Origin: Novosphingobium sp.
GTDB lineage: Bacteria > Pseudomonadota > Alphaproteobacteria > Sphingomonadales > Sphingomonadaceae
Assembly: GCF_027531025.1 (NCBI RefSeq)
Contig: NZ_JAPZQX010000005.1
Coordinates: 1-64,000, forward strand
Reading direction: 5' to 3'
Length of the DNA: 64,000 bases
Made by a program: the position numbers and the translations under genes. The notes below the pieces were generated by a model that made no database searches, had not been told where the DNA came from, and worked only from the letters and a program-made list of their open reading frames with translations. Shown here piece after piece: positions 49,476 through 58,807 of this stretch; within the stretch, counting starts at the first letter, position 1; the number at the start of each line of letters is the position of its first letter.

Positions 49476-50432
49476 ATGGCCGATCCCTATTCGATCCTGG
49501 GCGTAGCGCGCGGCGCGAGCGAGAAGGACATCAAGTCCGCCTATCGCAAGCTGGCGAAAGAGCTGCACCCGGACCGCAATGCCGACAATCCCAAGGCCGC
49601 GGAGCGCTTTTCGGAAGTGACCCGCGCCTATGACCTCCTGTCCGACAAGGACAAGCGCGCCCGGTTTGACCGGGGCGAGATCGATATCGACGGCAACCCA
49701 ACAGGCTATGGCTTTGGCGGCGGACCCGGGGGCTTTGGCGGCGCGGGCGGCCAGCGCGGCTTCCGCGCCGACGGGTTCGAAGGCTTTGGCGGCGGCAATG
49801 ACGCCGGGATCGACCTTGGCGACATCTTCGAAGGCCTGTTCGGCGGGCGCGGTGGCTTTGGCGGCGGCGGAGCCAGTCCCTTCGGCAATGGCGGACGGGC
49901 GCGAGCGGCGCCCAAGGGCGCCAACGTGGCTTACCAACTGGGCGTATCGCTGCCCGATGCGGCCGCCCGGGCAACCCAGCGGATTACCCTGGCCGATGGG
50001 AAGACCATCGACCTGAAGCTGCCCGCCGGGGTGGAAGACGGCACCCAGATGCGCCTGTCCGGCAAGGGCGAGGCCGGGCCGGGCGGCGCGGGCGATGCGC
50101 TCGTCACCATCCGCATCCAGCCCCATCCCTTCTTCCGCCGCGATGGCGACAACCTGCGGCTCGACCTGCCGATCAGCCTCAACGAGGCGATCAATGGCGC
50201 GAAGGTGAAAGTGCCGACTGCCGAAGGTGCCGTCATGCTCACCGTTGCTCCCGGCTCCAGTTCGGGCAAGACGCTGCGCATCCCCGGCAAGGGCTTCAGC
50301 CGCAAGGACGGGACCCGCGGCGACCAGCTGGTGACGCTGGAAATCCAGCTGCCCGAGGGCGATGCCGACCTGACCCGGCGGCTCGAAGGCTGGACCGATC
50401 CCCGCAACCTGCGCGCGAAGCTGGGCGTCTAG
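49476..50432 (+). CDS. DnaJ/CbpA-like co-chaperone
   Basis: 318 residues. J domain MADPYSILGVARGASEKDIK and LHPDRNADNP (HPD motif about 33-35), Gly/Phe-rich linker (about 78-140), C-terminal DnaJ substrate domain (VEDGTQMRLSGKGEAG). No zinc-finger domain, so CbpA-type. Works with DnaK. Confidence 0.93.
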   Translation: MADPYSILGVARGASEKDIKSAYRKLAKELHPDRNADNPKAAERFSEVTRAYDLLSDKDKRARFDRGEIDIDGNPTGYGFGGGPGGFGGAGGQRGFRADGFEGFGGGNDAGIDLGDIFEGLFGGRGGFGGGGASPFGNGGRARAAPKGANVAYQLGVSLPDAAARATQRITLADGKTIDLKLPAGVEDGTQMRLSGKGEAGPGGAGDALVTIRIQPHPFFRRDGDNLRLDLPISLNEAINGAKVKVPTAEGAVMLTVAPGSSSGKTLRIPGKGFSRKDGTRGDQLVTLEIQLPEGDADLTRRLEGWTDPRNLRAKLGV

Positions 50433-50450
50433 GCCAGGCCGGGCGGGGGC

Positions 50451-51455
50451 GTGGAAGAGATACCTCTCGAACAGGCGCGGGCCGAGGCGCACCTGGCGCC
50501 CGACCTTTCGCCCGAGGCCCGCCGCAAGCGCGCATTGCGCTGGCGCGCCGGGCTGGAGGAACAGGTCGGCCCGGTCACCCGCCGCCGTTTCGTCCGTTTT
50601 GCGCGGGTCCTGCAACGGGTCTGGACCGGGGCCTGGAACGATGGCTTCATCCACGCCGGGAACCTCGCCTACATGGCGATCCTGGCGCTGTTCCCGTTCT
50701 TCATCACCGTGGCGGCGATCTTTGCCCTGTTCGGCGAGGAATCCCAGCGCCAGGCTTCGGTCAGCACCTTCCTGCTGGCCGTACCGCCGATGGTGCGCGG
50801 CGTGCTTGAGCCGGTGGCCCAGGACGTGGTCCAGGCGCGCTCCGGCCTGCTGCTGTGGATCGGTGGCCTGATCGGCCTATGGACCGTGGGCAGCCTGATC
50901 GAGACGATCCGCGATATCCTGCGCCGCGCCTATGGCACGCCGCCAGCCGCCGCCTTCTGGCGGCACCGGCTGATCTCCACCGGAGTGATCGTGATCGCCG
51001 TGGTCGGCCTGCTCGCCTCGCTGTTCGCGCAGGTGGCGATCGGCACGGTCGAGCAGGTGATCGCGGCCTGGTTCCCGCGCTTTGGCGATTGGGCGGCGAC
51101 CCTCGCCACCTCGCGCCTGATCCCGGCGGTGGTGCTGTTCGTGTCGCTCTATGCGCTGTTCTTCACGCTCACCCCCACCGCCTATCGCGCACGGCGCTAT
51201 CCCAAGTGGCCCGGCGCGCTGCTGGTGACGATGTGGTGGGCGGCGGTGACGATTGCCCTGCCCTGGGTGCTGGCGCGGTTCTTCACATACGATCTCACTT
51301 ACGGCAGCCTGGCCGGCGTGATGATCGCGCTTTTCTTTTTCTGGCTGGTTGGCCTAGGGATGGTGGTTGGAGCGGAGCTTAACGCGGCACTGGCCGTGAC
51401 GCCCGAGGAACGCGACATGATCGGCGATGCCGTAACGGAAGACGGCGCCGCCTAG
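50451..51455 (+). CDS. YihY/BrkB-family membrane protein
   Basis: 334 residues with a basic N-terminal cytosolic part and six membrane helices; HAGNLAYMAILALFPFFI and the GSLIETIRDILRRAYG segment are typical of the virulence-factor BrkB family (transport or envelope role unknown). GTG start at 50451. 20-bp gap to fabI. Confidence 0.92.
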   Translation: MEEIPLEQARAEAHLAPDLSPEARRKRALRWRAGLEEQVGPVTRRRFVRFARVLQRVWTGAWNDGFIHAGNLAYMAILALFPFFITVAAIFALFGEESQRQASVSTFLLAVPPMVRGVLEPVAQDVVQARSGLLLWIGGLIGLWTVGSLIETIRDILRRAYGTPPAAAFWRHRLISTGVIVIAVVGLLASLFAQVAIGTVEQVIAAWFPRFGDWAATLATSRLIPAVVLFVSLYALFFTLTPTAYRARRYPKWPGALLVTMWWAAVTIALPWVLARFFTYDLTYGSLAGVMIALFFFWLVGLGMVVGAELNAALAVTPEERDMIGDAVTEDGAA

Positions 51456-51475
51456 GGATGGTGGGGAAGACACGA

Positions 51476-52279
51476 ATGACCGGATTGATGGCAGGCAAGC
51501 GCGGGCTGATCATGGGCCTGGCGAACGACAAGTCGCTGGCCTGGGGGATCGCGCAGAAGCTGCACGAGGCTGGCGCAGAGCTGGCCTTTTCCTATCAGGG
51601 CGAGGCGCTGGAAAAGCGCGTGCGCCCCTTGGCGGCATCGCTGGGCAGTGATTTCCTGATCGATTGCGACGTCTCCAGCATGGACGCACTCGACGCCGCC
51701 TTCGCAGCCCTCGCGGCGCGCTGGCCGACGATCGACTTCGTGGTTCACGCGATCGGCTTTTCCGACAAGAACGAGCTGCGCGGGAAATATGTCGATACCA
51801 GCCTCGACAATTTCCTGCTGACCATGAACATCTCGGCCTACAGCCTGGTGGCCGTGGCCCAGCGCGCGGCGCGGATGATGCCGGATGGCGGCTCGCTGCT
51901 GACCCTGTCCTACTACGGCGCGGAAAAGGTGATCCCGCATTACAACGTGATGGGCGTGGCCAAGGCCGCGCTGGAAACCAGCGTGCGGTACCTCGCCAAC
52001 GATCTGGGCCCGGCCAATATCCGCGTCAACGCGATCTCGGCCGGCCCGATCAAGACCCTGGCCGCCAGCGGGATCGGCGATTTCCGCTATATCCTGAAGT
52101 GGAACGAGCTGAATTCGCCGCTGCGCCGCAACGTGACGATCGAGGACGTGGGCGGTTCGGGCCTCTATTTCCTGTCCGAGCTGTCGAGCGGGGTGACCGG
52201 CGAGGTTCACCACGTCGATGCCGGTTACCACGTGGTCGGCATGAAGCAGGAAGACGCACCCGACATCGCGCTGGGCTGA
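51476..52279 (+). CDS. fabI: Enoyl-ACP reductase (NADH)
   Basis: 267 residues. LIMGLANDKSLAWGIA (NADH loop), and YYGAEKVIPHYNVMGVAK with the YxxxxxxK catalytic pair. Last step of fatty acid elongation; triclosan target. GGTGGGGAAG before ATG 51476; an upstream ATG at 51458 is less likely. Confidence 0.95.
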   Translation: MTGLMAGKRGLIMGLANDKSLAWGIAQKLHEAGAELAFSYQGEALEKRVRPLAASLGSDFLIDCDVSSMDALDAAFAALAARWPTIDFVVHAIGFSDKNELRGKYVDTSLDNFLLTMNISAYSLVAVAQRAARMMPDGGSLLTLSYYGAEKVIPHYNVMGVAKAALETSVRYLANDLGPANIRVNAISAGPIKTLAASGIGDFRYILKWNELNSPLRRNVTIEDVGGSGLYFLSELSSGVTGEVHHVDAGYHVVGMKQEDAPDIALG

Positions 52280-52423
52280 CGCCGGGCCGAGACCGGCGCC
52301 AAAGCCGGTACTGCCGCCCGTGCCACCGGGCAGCTGAAATGTACCGGTGCATCCCGAAAGTGGACGCACCGGGCCTGCCTGCCTAGCGGACCGAGACCAG
52401 AAACCGCAGGTGGCCCGGTCTCG
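52280..52423 (+). promoter_or_regulatory. Leader with two hairpins before the capsule-export remnant
   Basis: CCGGTGC (52344-52350) pairs with GCACCGG (52366-52372), and CGAGACC (52392-52398) with GGTCTCG (52417-52423), the second touching the start codon. AGGTGG in its loop could be the ribosome site. Possible translational control of a dead gene. Confidence 0.4.
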
Positions 52424-53092
52424 ATGTTCCGCTCCCTCATGGAAAGGCTCCGTCGCCTGGGGCCGCTGTTCCTCTTGGTCGTCTGCGCGCCGACCTTGCT
52501 GGCGACGGTCTATTTCGGTGCGATCGCGTCGGACGTCTACGTCTCGGAATCGCGTTTCATCGTGCGCAGCCCCGAAAAGGCAGCGGGCAATGGCCTGGGC
52601 ATGTTGTTCAAGGCCACCGGCTTTGCCCGCGCGGGGGACGAGATCTATGCCGCGCACGAATTCATCGGATCGCGCGATGCCCTCGCCACGCTGGATCGCG
52701 ATGGTGCCTTCCGGCGCGCCTATTCGGGTGATGCCGCCTCGCTGATCGACCGGTTCGACCCGCTTGGCTTCGATGGCAGCCGCGAAGCCCTGTTCCGCTA
52801 TTACCTGGGCAAGGTGCGGGTCCGCCACGATACGACATCGTCGATCACCACGCTGGAAACCCGCGCCTTCACCCCACAGGACGCCGAACGGATCAACCGC
52901 GCCCTGCTCGAACAGGCCGAGGCCCTCGTCAATCGGATCAACAATCGCGGCCGCCGCGACCTGATCGCCTATGCCGAGAACGAGGTGGCCGTGGCCCAGC
53001 GCAATGCCGGAGAGGCCGCCGCAGCCCTCGCCGCCTATCGCAACCGCGAAGGCGTGGTCGATCCGGAACGCCAGGCCGCCCCTATTTCGTGA
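52424..53092 (+). pseudogene. Truncated capsule polysaccharide export inner-membrane protein (KpsE/CtrB-like)
   Basis: About 222 residues. Membrane helix at 12-35 and periplasmic VSESRFIVRSP, RHDTTSSITTLETRAF and GVVDPERQA, as in Wza/KpsE-type polysaccharide co-polymerases of about 370 residues. Ends at TGA soon after DPERQA, because the frame runs into glycosyltransferase sequence. The C-terminal helix is missing, so it is likely non-functional. Head of a deletion fusion. Confidence 0.8.
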
Positions 53093-53613
53093 TGATCGGC
53101 ACGATCGAGGCGCGCAAGAACCACCTGCTGCTGCTCCACCTGTGGGAACGGCTGGTGCGCGAACTGGGCCAGGCCGCGCCCGAATTGGTGCTGATCGGTC
53201 AACGCGGCTGGGAAGCCGACGAAGTGTTCGCGCTGCTGGACCATTCGCCGCTGCTCCGGGGCCATGTCCGCGAACTGGGCCGGTGCGACGATGCCACCAT
53301 GCTGGCCTGGCTCGACGGGGCGCGGGCGCTACTGATGCCCAGCTTCATCGAAGGCTTCGGCATCCCGGTGATCGAGGCCCTGCAGCGCGGCGTGCCGGTG
53401 ATCGCCAGCGACCTGCCGGTGTTTCGCGAAATCGCGCGCGAGATCCCGCGCTACCTTGATCCGCGTGACGATGCCGGGTGGGAGGCAGCGATCCGCGCCT
53501 ATTGTGGCGACACGCCCGACCGCGCCCGGCAACTGGCCCTGCTGCCGCAGTTTCGTGCGCCCACCTGGGCCGATCATTTCGCCAAGGTCGACGGCTGGCT
53601 TCCAAGGCTATAG
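53080..53613 (+). pseudogene. Headless glycosyltransferase family 4 fragment
   Basis: C-terminal half of a GT-B enzyme: YFVMIGTIEARKNHLLL, then MPSFIEGFGIPVIEAL (EX7E motif) and GVPVIASDLPVFREI. The N-terminal acceptor domain is missing; the family normally has about 350 residues. It begins in another frame right after the capsule-export fragment. A short product from ATG 53092 would lack acceptor binding. Confidence 0.85.
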
Positions 53614-53624
53614 AGCAGGCGGCG

Positions 53625-55706
53625 ATGAACGCGCCGCTGCCTTTCCAGTCGATCCACCGCCACGGCCTGGTCCGGGTTGCGGCGGCCACACCTGCTGTCG
53701 CCATTGCCGATCCGGCAAGCAATGCCCGCCACGTGCTGGATCTCGCCGCCGAAGCCGAGCGGCAGGGGGTGGACCTGGTGGTCTTCCCCGAATTGTGCCT
53801 GACGGCCTATGCGATCGACGATCTGCACAGCCAGCAAGCCCTGCTCGATGCCGCCCGCGCGGCGCTAGCCAGCGTGGTGGAGGCCAGCGAGCGGCTGCGC
53901 GCCGTGCTGGTCGTCGGCCTGCCGCTGGCCCGCAACGGGCGGCTTTACAATTGCGCCGTGGCGATCACCCAGGGCCGGGTGCTGGGCGTGGTGCCCAAGA
54001 CCTTCCTGCCCAATTACCGCGAGTATTACGAAAAGCGCTGGTTCGCCTCGGGCCAGGATATCGTCGCCGAGACGATCGAGCTGGGCGGGATGGAGGTGCC
54101 GTTCGGCACCGACCTGCTGTTTCGCGCCGCCAACCTGCCCGATTTCACCTTCCACCTCGAAATCTGCGAGGACATGTGGGTGCCGCAGCCGCCCTCGATC
54201 CGGGGCGCGCTGGCCGGGGCGACGGTGCTGTGCAACCTGTCGGCCTCCAACATCACCGTGGGCAAGGCCGACGAGCGGGCGATGCTCTGCGCGGCGCATT
54301 CCCAGCGCTGCATTTCCGCCTATGTCTATGCCGCCGCCGGGGCGGGCGAGAGCACGACCGACCTCGCCTGGGACGGGCAGGGCGCGGTGTTCGAACTGGG
54401 CGAGGAGCTGGCCAGTTCCGAACGCTTCAGCCGCGTGCCCCAGCTGGCCGTTGCCGATGTCGACGTGCAGCGCCTGCGGCTGGAGCGGATGCGCAACGGC
54501 TCGTTCAACGACAGCGCGATTGCCGCCGGGCACCCGGAGCGCGAGTTCCGCCGGATCGACTTCACCCTGCCGCTGCATGACAAGGACGTGGGGTTGAAGC
54601 GCGCGCTGCGCCGCTTTCCCTATGTCCCGCACCGGGCCGAGCGGCTGGCGCAGGACTGCTATGAGGCTTTCAACATCCAGGTTGATGGCCTGACCCGGCG
54701 GATCGAGGCGACCCGCGCCAAGTGCCTGGTGATCGGCATTTCCGGCGGGCTCGATTCGACCCACGCGCTGATCGTGGCAGCCAAGGCCTGTGACCGGCTG
54801 GGCCTGCCGCGCAGCGCGATCCGGGGCTATACCATGCCCGGCTTCGCCACCAGCGAGGGGACCAAGGCCAATGCCTGGGAACTGATGCGGGCGCTGGGCA
54901 TCACGGCCGAGGAAATCGACATCCGCCCGGCCGCCGAACAGCTGCTCAAGGACATGGGCCACCCCTATGCGCGGGGCGAGAAGGTCTATGACGTGACCTT
55001 CGAGAACGTGCAGGCCGGGCTGCGCACCGATTACCTGTTCCGCCTGGCCAATCACCACGGTGGTTTCGTGGTCGGCACCGGCGACCTGTCCGAGCTGGCG
55101 CTGGGCTGGTGTACCTATGGCGTCGGCGATCACATGAGCCACTATGCCGTCAACTGCGGCGTGCCCAAGACGCTGATCCAGTACCTGATCCGCTGGAGCG
55201 TGGAGAGCGAGCAGTTCGACGCGGCGACCGATGCCGTGCTGACCCGGATCGTCGAACAGGAAATCTCGCCCGAGCTGGTCCCCGCCGATGGCGGCGCGAT
55301 CCAGAGCACCGAGGCGGCGGTGGGCCCTTATGCGCTCAACGACTTCTTCCTCTACTATACCCTCCGCCAGGCCCTGCCCCCAGCCAAGATCGCGTTCCTC
55401 GCCTGGCATGCCTGGGGCCATGGGGGCAGCAAGGGGGGTGGAGGCAAGGATGCGGCGGGCGGGCGCTGGCCCGCCGGTTTCCCGGAGGCACGCAAGGAAG
55501 ACTATCCGCTGGCCGAAATCCGCCGCTGGTTGGAAAACTTCCTGCGCCGGTTCTTTGGCACCAGCCAGTTCAAGCGCAGCGCGATTCCCAATGGGCCCAA
55601 GGTCTCATCGGGCGGCAGCCTCTCCCCGCGCGGTGATTGGCGCGCACCCAGCGATGGGCTGGCCGAAGCCTGGCTGGCCGAACTGGCCCAGATTCCCCGC
55701 AAATAA
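53625..55706 (+). CDS. nadE: Glutamine-dependent NAD+ synthetase
   Basis: 693 residues. N-terminal nitrilase-type amidase: [11 protein letters not shown] (Glu), [13 protein letters not shown] (Lys), [10 protein letters not shown] (Cys). C-terminal synthetase with PP-loop [12 protein letters not shown]. Makes NAD+ from nicotinate adenine dinucleotide. ATG 53625 starts 11 bases after the GT fragment. NadD is also in this window. Confidence 0.95.
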   Translation: MNAPLPFQSIHRHGLVRVAAATPAVAIADPASNARHVLDLAAEAERQGVDLVVFPELCLTAYAIDDLHSQQALLDAARAALASVVEASERLRAVLVVGLPLARNGRLYNCAVAITQGRVLGVVPKTFLPNYREYYEKRWFASGQDIVAETIELGGMEVPFGTDLLFRAANLPDFTFHLEICEDMWVPQPPSIRGALAGATVLCNLSASNITVGKADERAMLCAAHSQRCISAYVYAAAGAGESTTDLAWDGQGAVFELGEELASSERFSRVPQLAVADVDVQRLRLERMRNGSFNDSAIAAGHPEREFRRIDFTLPLHDKDVGLKRALRRFPYVPHRAERLAQDCYEAFNIQVDGLTRRIEATRAKCLVIGISGGLDSTHALIVAAKACDRLGLPRSAIRGYTMPGFATSEGTKANAWELMRALGITAEEIDIRPAAEQLLKDMGHPYARGEKVYDVTFENVQAGLRTDYLFRLANHHGGFVVGTGDLSELALGWCTYGVGDHMSHYAVNCGVPKTLIQYLIRWSVESEQFDAATDAVLTRIVEQEISPELVPADGGAIQSTEAAVGPYALNDFFLYYTLRQALPPAKIAFLAWHAWGHGGSKGGGGKDAAGGRWPAGFPEARKEDYPLAEIRRWLENFLRRFFGTSQFKRSAIPNGPKVSSGGSLSPRGDWRAPSDGLAEAWLAELAQIPRK

Positions 55707-55709
55707 GGC

Positions 55710-56276
55710 TTATTGGCCTTCGGGCTTCTTCGCGGCTTCGGATTTGCTGGCGGCGGCATCATCGGCCTGACCGGCAGCTTCCTGCGCCTTGCGGCGTTCC
55801 TCGTACTGGCGCTCCAGCGCTTCGACATCGGTCTGGGTCTTGGCCGCCTCGGCATCGATCGTCGAGAGCCGCTTGGCGCGTTCTTCGGCGATCAGTTCGG
55901 CAAAGCGCAGGCCCTCGTCGCTCTGCTTCTCGGCATAGGCGGCGTCGATCAACCGGCCCGAACAGCCGGTCCACCCGCCGGCACCGACCGGCGAGCAGCT
56001 CATCGTCCCGGTCCTGCCGACGCGCTCATAGGCCAGCACCTTGTTGTTCCAGGCCTCGTTCTGGGGCGAGCTGGACTGGCGCAGGATCGACGGGATGCGG
56101 AACCGCTCGGCCTCTTCCTTGCGGGCGCAGACGGTGATCGTGTCGCCTTCGGACACCGGGCACTCGTCATTGCCGTAGACGATCAGCTGGTTGACCTTGG
56201 GCTCGGGCGCGTCCTGGGCCAGGGCCGGAACGGCAGGTACCAGCAACAGGGCGGCAAGTGTGCTCAGACGGCGCAT
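55710..56276 (-). CDS. Secreted hypothetical protein (188 aa)
   Basis: Signal peptide MRRLSTLAALLLVPAVPALA, then mature part with Cys residues (CPVSEGDTITVCARK, TGCSGRL) and a Lys/Ala/Glu-rich coiled-coil-like tail (about 125-185). Similar proteins occur in sphingomonads without known role. GGAG fits ATG 56276. Converges on nadE, with almost no gap. Confidence 0.78.
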   Translation of the reverse strand: MRRLSTLAALLLVPAVPALAQDAPEPKVNQLIVYGNDECPVSEGDTITVCARKEEAERFRIPSILRQSSSPQNEAWNNKVLAYERVGRTGTMSCSPVGAGGWTGCSGRLIDAAYAEKQSDEGLRFAELIAEERAKRLSTIDAEAAKTQTDVEALERQYEERRKAQEAAGQADDAAASKSEAAKKPEGQ

Positions 56277-56291
56277 TGAGTGCATCTCCTG

Positions 56292-56329
56292 TGCCGCTTG
56301 AGCGGCAGTTGTGTGCCTTTAATAGGCAC
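56292..56329 (-). repeat. Two hairpins in the leader of the secreted protein gene
   Basis: TGCCGC-TTGA-GCGGCA (56292-56307) and GTGCCT-TTAAT-AGGCAC (56313-56329), tandem and perfect. Lie just upstream of the start on the minus strand. Confidence 0.6.
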
Positions 56330-56403
56330 CTGAAGCGCTGAATGACAGCTGAAGCGGCGGCTGTCCTTGCGCCCCATCAAATATGGACGTCAAATATCGG
56401 CCT

Positions 56404-56919
56404 TCAGACCCGCTCGGCCACCCGGATTGCCAGCCGGCAGCCCAGCCGGATCGCGCTCGAAAGCAGCGGATAGGCGGGTGCCTGTTCCGCCCCGGCGGCC
56501 AGCGCCGCCTCCTTGTGGGCGCGCTCGTCATCGCGGAACTTGCGGATCATCTCGGCCAGTTCGGGATCGGAATCGCCAAGTTCTTCAAGCTGTTGCGTAT
56601 AGTGCCGGTCAATCTCGGTCTCGATCGCGGCGGTGCAGGCCATCGCCGCCTTCGGCCCGATCAGCGCCGTCGCCGCCCCCAGGGCATAGCCGGCCGCGCC
56701 CCACAGCGGCTGCAGCGCCGTCGGCCGCACCCCGCGCTGGGCCAGCAGGGCATCGAACTTGCGACGGTGCTCGGCCTCCTGCTCGGCCATATGCGCGATT
56801 TCCCCGGCATGCGGCGCCCGGTCGCCCATCACCGCCATCTGCCCGGCGTAAATGCAGGTCGCGCCATATTCGCCCGCCTGGTCAACCCGCAGCATCCGGG
56901 CGGTATCGGCCTTGGTCAC
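56404..56919 (-). CDS. coq7: Demethoxyubiquinone hydroxylase
   Basis: 171 residues. Di-iron residues in VDQAGEYGAT, AEQEAEHRRKF, ETEIDRHY and DDERAHKEA, the COQ7 pattern. Hydroxylates the quinone ring in ubiquinone synthesis, consistent with the bc1 operon. GTG 56919 overlaps the dsbB stop (GTGA). Confidence 0.94.
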   Translation of the reverse strand: MTKADTARMLRVDQAGEYGATCIYAGQMAVMGDRAPHAGEIAHMAEQEAEHRRKFDALLAQRGVRPTALQPLWGAAGYALGAATALIGPKAAMACTAAIETEIDRHYTQQLEELGDSDPELAEMIRKFRDDERAHKEAALAAGAEQAPAYPLLSSAIRLGCRLAIRVAERV

Positions 56920-57377
56920 TTGGTACCTCCTTCGCGCCGCAGCAGGCCGAAAATCGCCAGTGCCGCAGCGGTTGAAATCAGGAAATTGTAACCCGCGAGC
57001 GAGATTCCGAACAGGGTCCAGGGGGCCACGTCGCAGCGCACGATCGGCGCATTGAGGATCGCCTCGAGCGGATCGCCGCCAGCCTGCGCCACGGTGGCGC
57101 AACCGGTGATCCCTTCCCACCAGCCATATTCGACCCCGGCATGAAACGCCCCGATCAGGCCCGAGGCCAGGATCGCCAGCGCCGCCAATGCAGTCCAGAC
57201 CTTCTGCCCCGGCCGCGCCAGCCCGATCACGGCAAGCGCCAGCGCGACGAAGTGCGGATAGCGCTGCCACCAGCACATCTCGCAGGGGTACAGCCCGAAG
57301 CCATATTGCGACACATAGGCCCCGCCGAGCAAGGCCAGCGGAGTGGCCAGGGCCAGGGTATTCGCCGTGCGGTTCAT
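56916..57377 (-). CDS. dsbB: Disulfide bond formation protein B
   Basis: 153 residues, four membrane helices. CEMCWWQRYPH is the first CxxC and ITGCATVAQAGG plus VRCDVAP the second Cys pair. Reoxidises DsbA with quinone as acceptor; DsbA is not near. Operon with coq7 and ctpA. Confidence 0.94.
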   Translation of the reverse strand: MNRTANTLALATPLALLGGAYVSQYGFGLYPCEMCWWQRYPHFVALALAVIGLARPGQKVWTALAALAILASGLIGAFHAGVEYGWWEGITGCATVAQAGGDPLEAILNAPIVRCDVAPWTLFGISLAGYNFLISTAAALAIFGLLRREGGTK

Positions 57378-57381
57378 CGCT

Positions 57382-58719
57382 TTACTTGCCCTTCACCGCC
57401 AGCGCCGCACGCCCGCCGCGGCGGAGCGTTTCCATGGCGTAATGCAGCTGGAAGTCGGTGATGCCCTTGGCCTTCAGCTCCTCGGCGCTCATCTTGAAGC
57501 GCGGATCGTCCTGCCGGTCGGTCTCCAGCTGCTTGTCCTCGACCCCCAGCTCGTTGACGAGGTGGCGGCGCAGGTCGCTCTCGCGCAGGGTGAACTCGGC
57601 GCGGCGGCGCGCATCGGGGTCGGAGATCTGCGGCACGCGGATATCGGGTTCGATCCCGCCTTCCTGCACGGACTTGCCCGAAGGCGTGTAATAGCGCGCC
57701 GTGGTGAGCTTTACGGCGCGCGTCCGGTCCAGCTCGAACAGCGACTGGACGCTGCCCTTGCCAAAGCTGCGCTCGCCCATGATCAGCGCGCGGCGCTGGT
57801 CCTGCAGCGCCCCGGCGACGATTTCCGAGGCCGAGGCCGAGCCGGCATCGATCAGCACGATCACCGGCAGGCCCTTGGCCGCATCGCCCGGGATCATCTC
57901 CTCGGCCCGGTAGAACTCGTTGTCGCGCGGGTTACGGCCGCGCTGCGAGACAATATCGCCCTTGTTCAGGAACAGGTCGGACAAGGCGACCGCCTCGTCC
58001 AGCGAACCGCCCGGATTCTGCCGGAGGTCGAGCACGAGGCCGGTCAGCCGCCCGCCCGCCTGCTTGCGCAGGTCAGTGATCGCGCCGCCGACATCCGCCC
58101 CGACATCGCGCGAGAACTCGTTGACCGAGATGACGCCGATGTCCTTTTCCAGCTTCCAGGTCACCGGCTCGAGGTCGATTACGCCGCGCGTCACGGTCAC
58201 GTCAAAGGGTTCGTCGCGACCCTCGCGGAAAATCGTCAGGCGGATCGCCGTGCCGGCTTCGCCGCGCATCCGGGCCACCGCATCGTCCAGCTCGATCCCG
58301 TAGATCAGCTTGCCATCGAGGTGGGTGATATAGTCCCCGGCCTTGACCCCGGCCCGATCAGCCGGGCTGCCCTTCATCGGCGCGATCACGCGAACGGCGC
58401 CATCGTCCATCCCGACCGAGAGGCCGAGACCCGAGTAGTTGCCGTCGATCATGTTGGTCAGCCGTTGGAGCGAGGCCCCTTCGACGTAACTGGAATGCGG
58501 ATCGAGCGCCGCCAGCATGCCCTCGATCGCGCCGTTGATCAGCTTGGTATCGTCAACCTGTTCGACATACTGCGCCTTGACGATCTGGTAGACCGTGAAC
58601 AGCCGGTTGAACTGCGCGCTCGACCGGCCTTCGACCGCCGCCAGTCCCGCAGTCGTGGCCGGGATCAGCGCCACTGCGCCGACCAGCAGCGCGGCGCGGA
58701 GAAAAGATGCGGCTTTCAT
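57382..58719 (-). CDS. S41-family C-terminal processing peptidase
   Basis: 445 residues. Signal anchor (about 5-27), PDZ domain with VIAPMKGSPADRAGVKAGD, catalytic Ser in DAGSASASEI and Lys in RSFGKGSVQS. Periplasmic protease. ATG 58719 matches the signal peptide. 4-bp gap to dsbB. Confidence 0.95.
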   Translation of the reverse strand: MKAASFLRAALLVGAVALIPATTAGLAAVEGRSSAQFNRLFTVYQIVKAQYVEQVDDTKLINGAIEGMLAALDPHSSYVEGASLQRLTNMIDGNYSGLGLSVGMDDGAVRVIAPMKGSPADRAGVKAGDYITHLDGKLIYGIELDDAVARMRGEAGTAIRLTIFREGRDEPFDVTVTRGVIDLEPVTWKLEKDIGVISVNEFSRDVGADVGGAITDLRKQAGGRLTGLVLDLRQNPGGSLDEAVALSDLFLNKGDIVSQRGRNPRDNEFYRAEEMIPGDAAKGLPVIVLIDAGSASASEIVAGALQDQRRALIMGERSFGKGSVQSLFELDRTRAVKLTTARYYTPSGKSVQEGGIEPDIRVPQISDPDARRRAEFTLRESDLRRHLVNELGVEDKQLETDRQDDPRFKMSAEELKAKGITDFQLHYAMETLRRGGRAALAVKGK

Positions 58720-58807
58720 GCGTTCAGCGACCTTTCGCCTGGGGAGTGTCCCACAGTCAGTTTCAGCCCGTTCTATCGCGCAGCGCGGCTTAACGCCAGA
58801 TGGCCGG

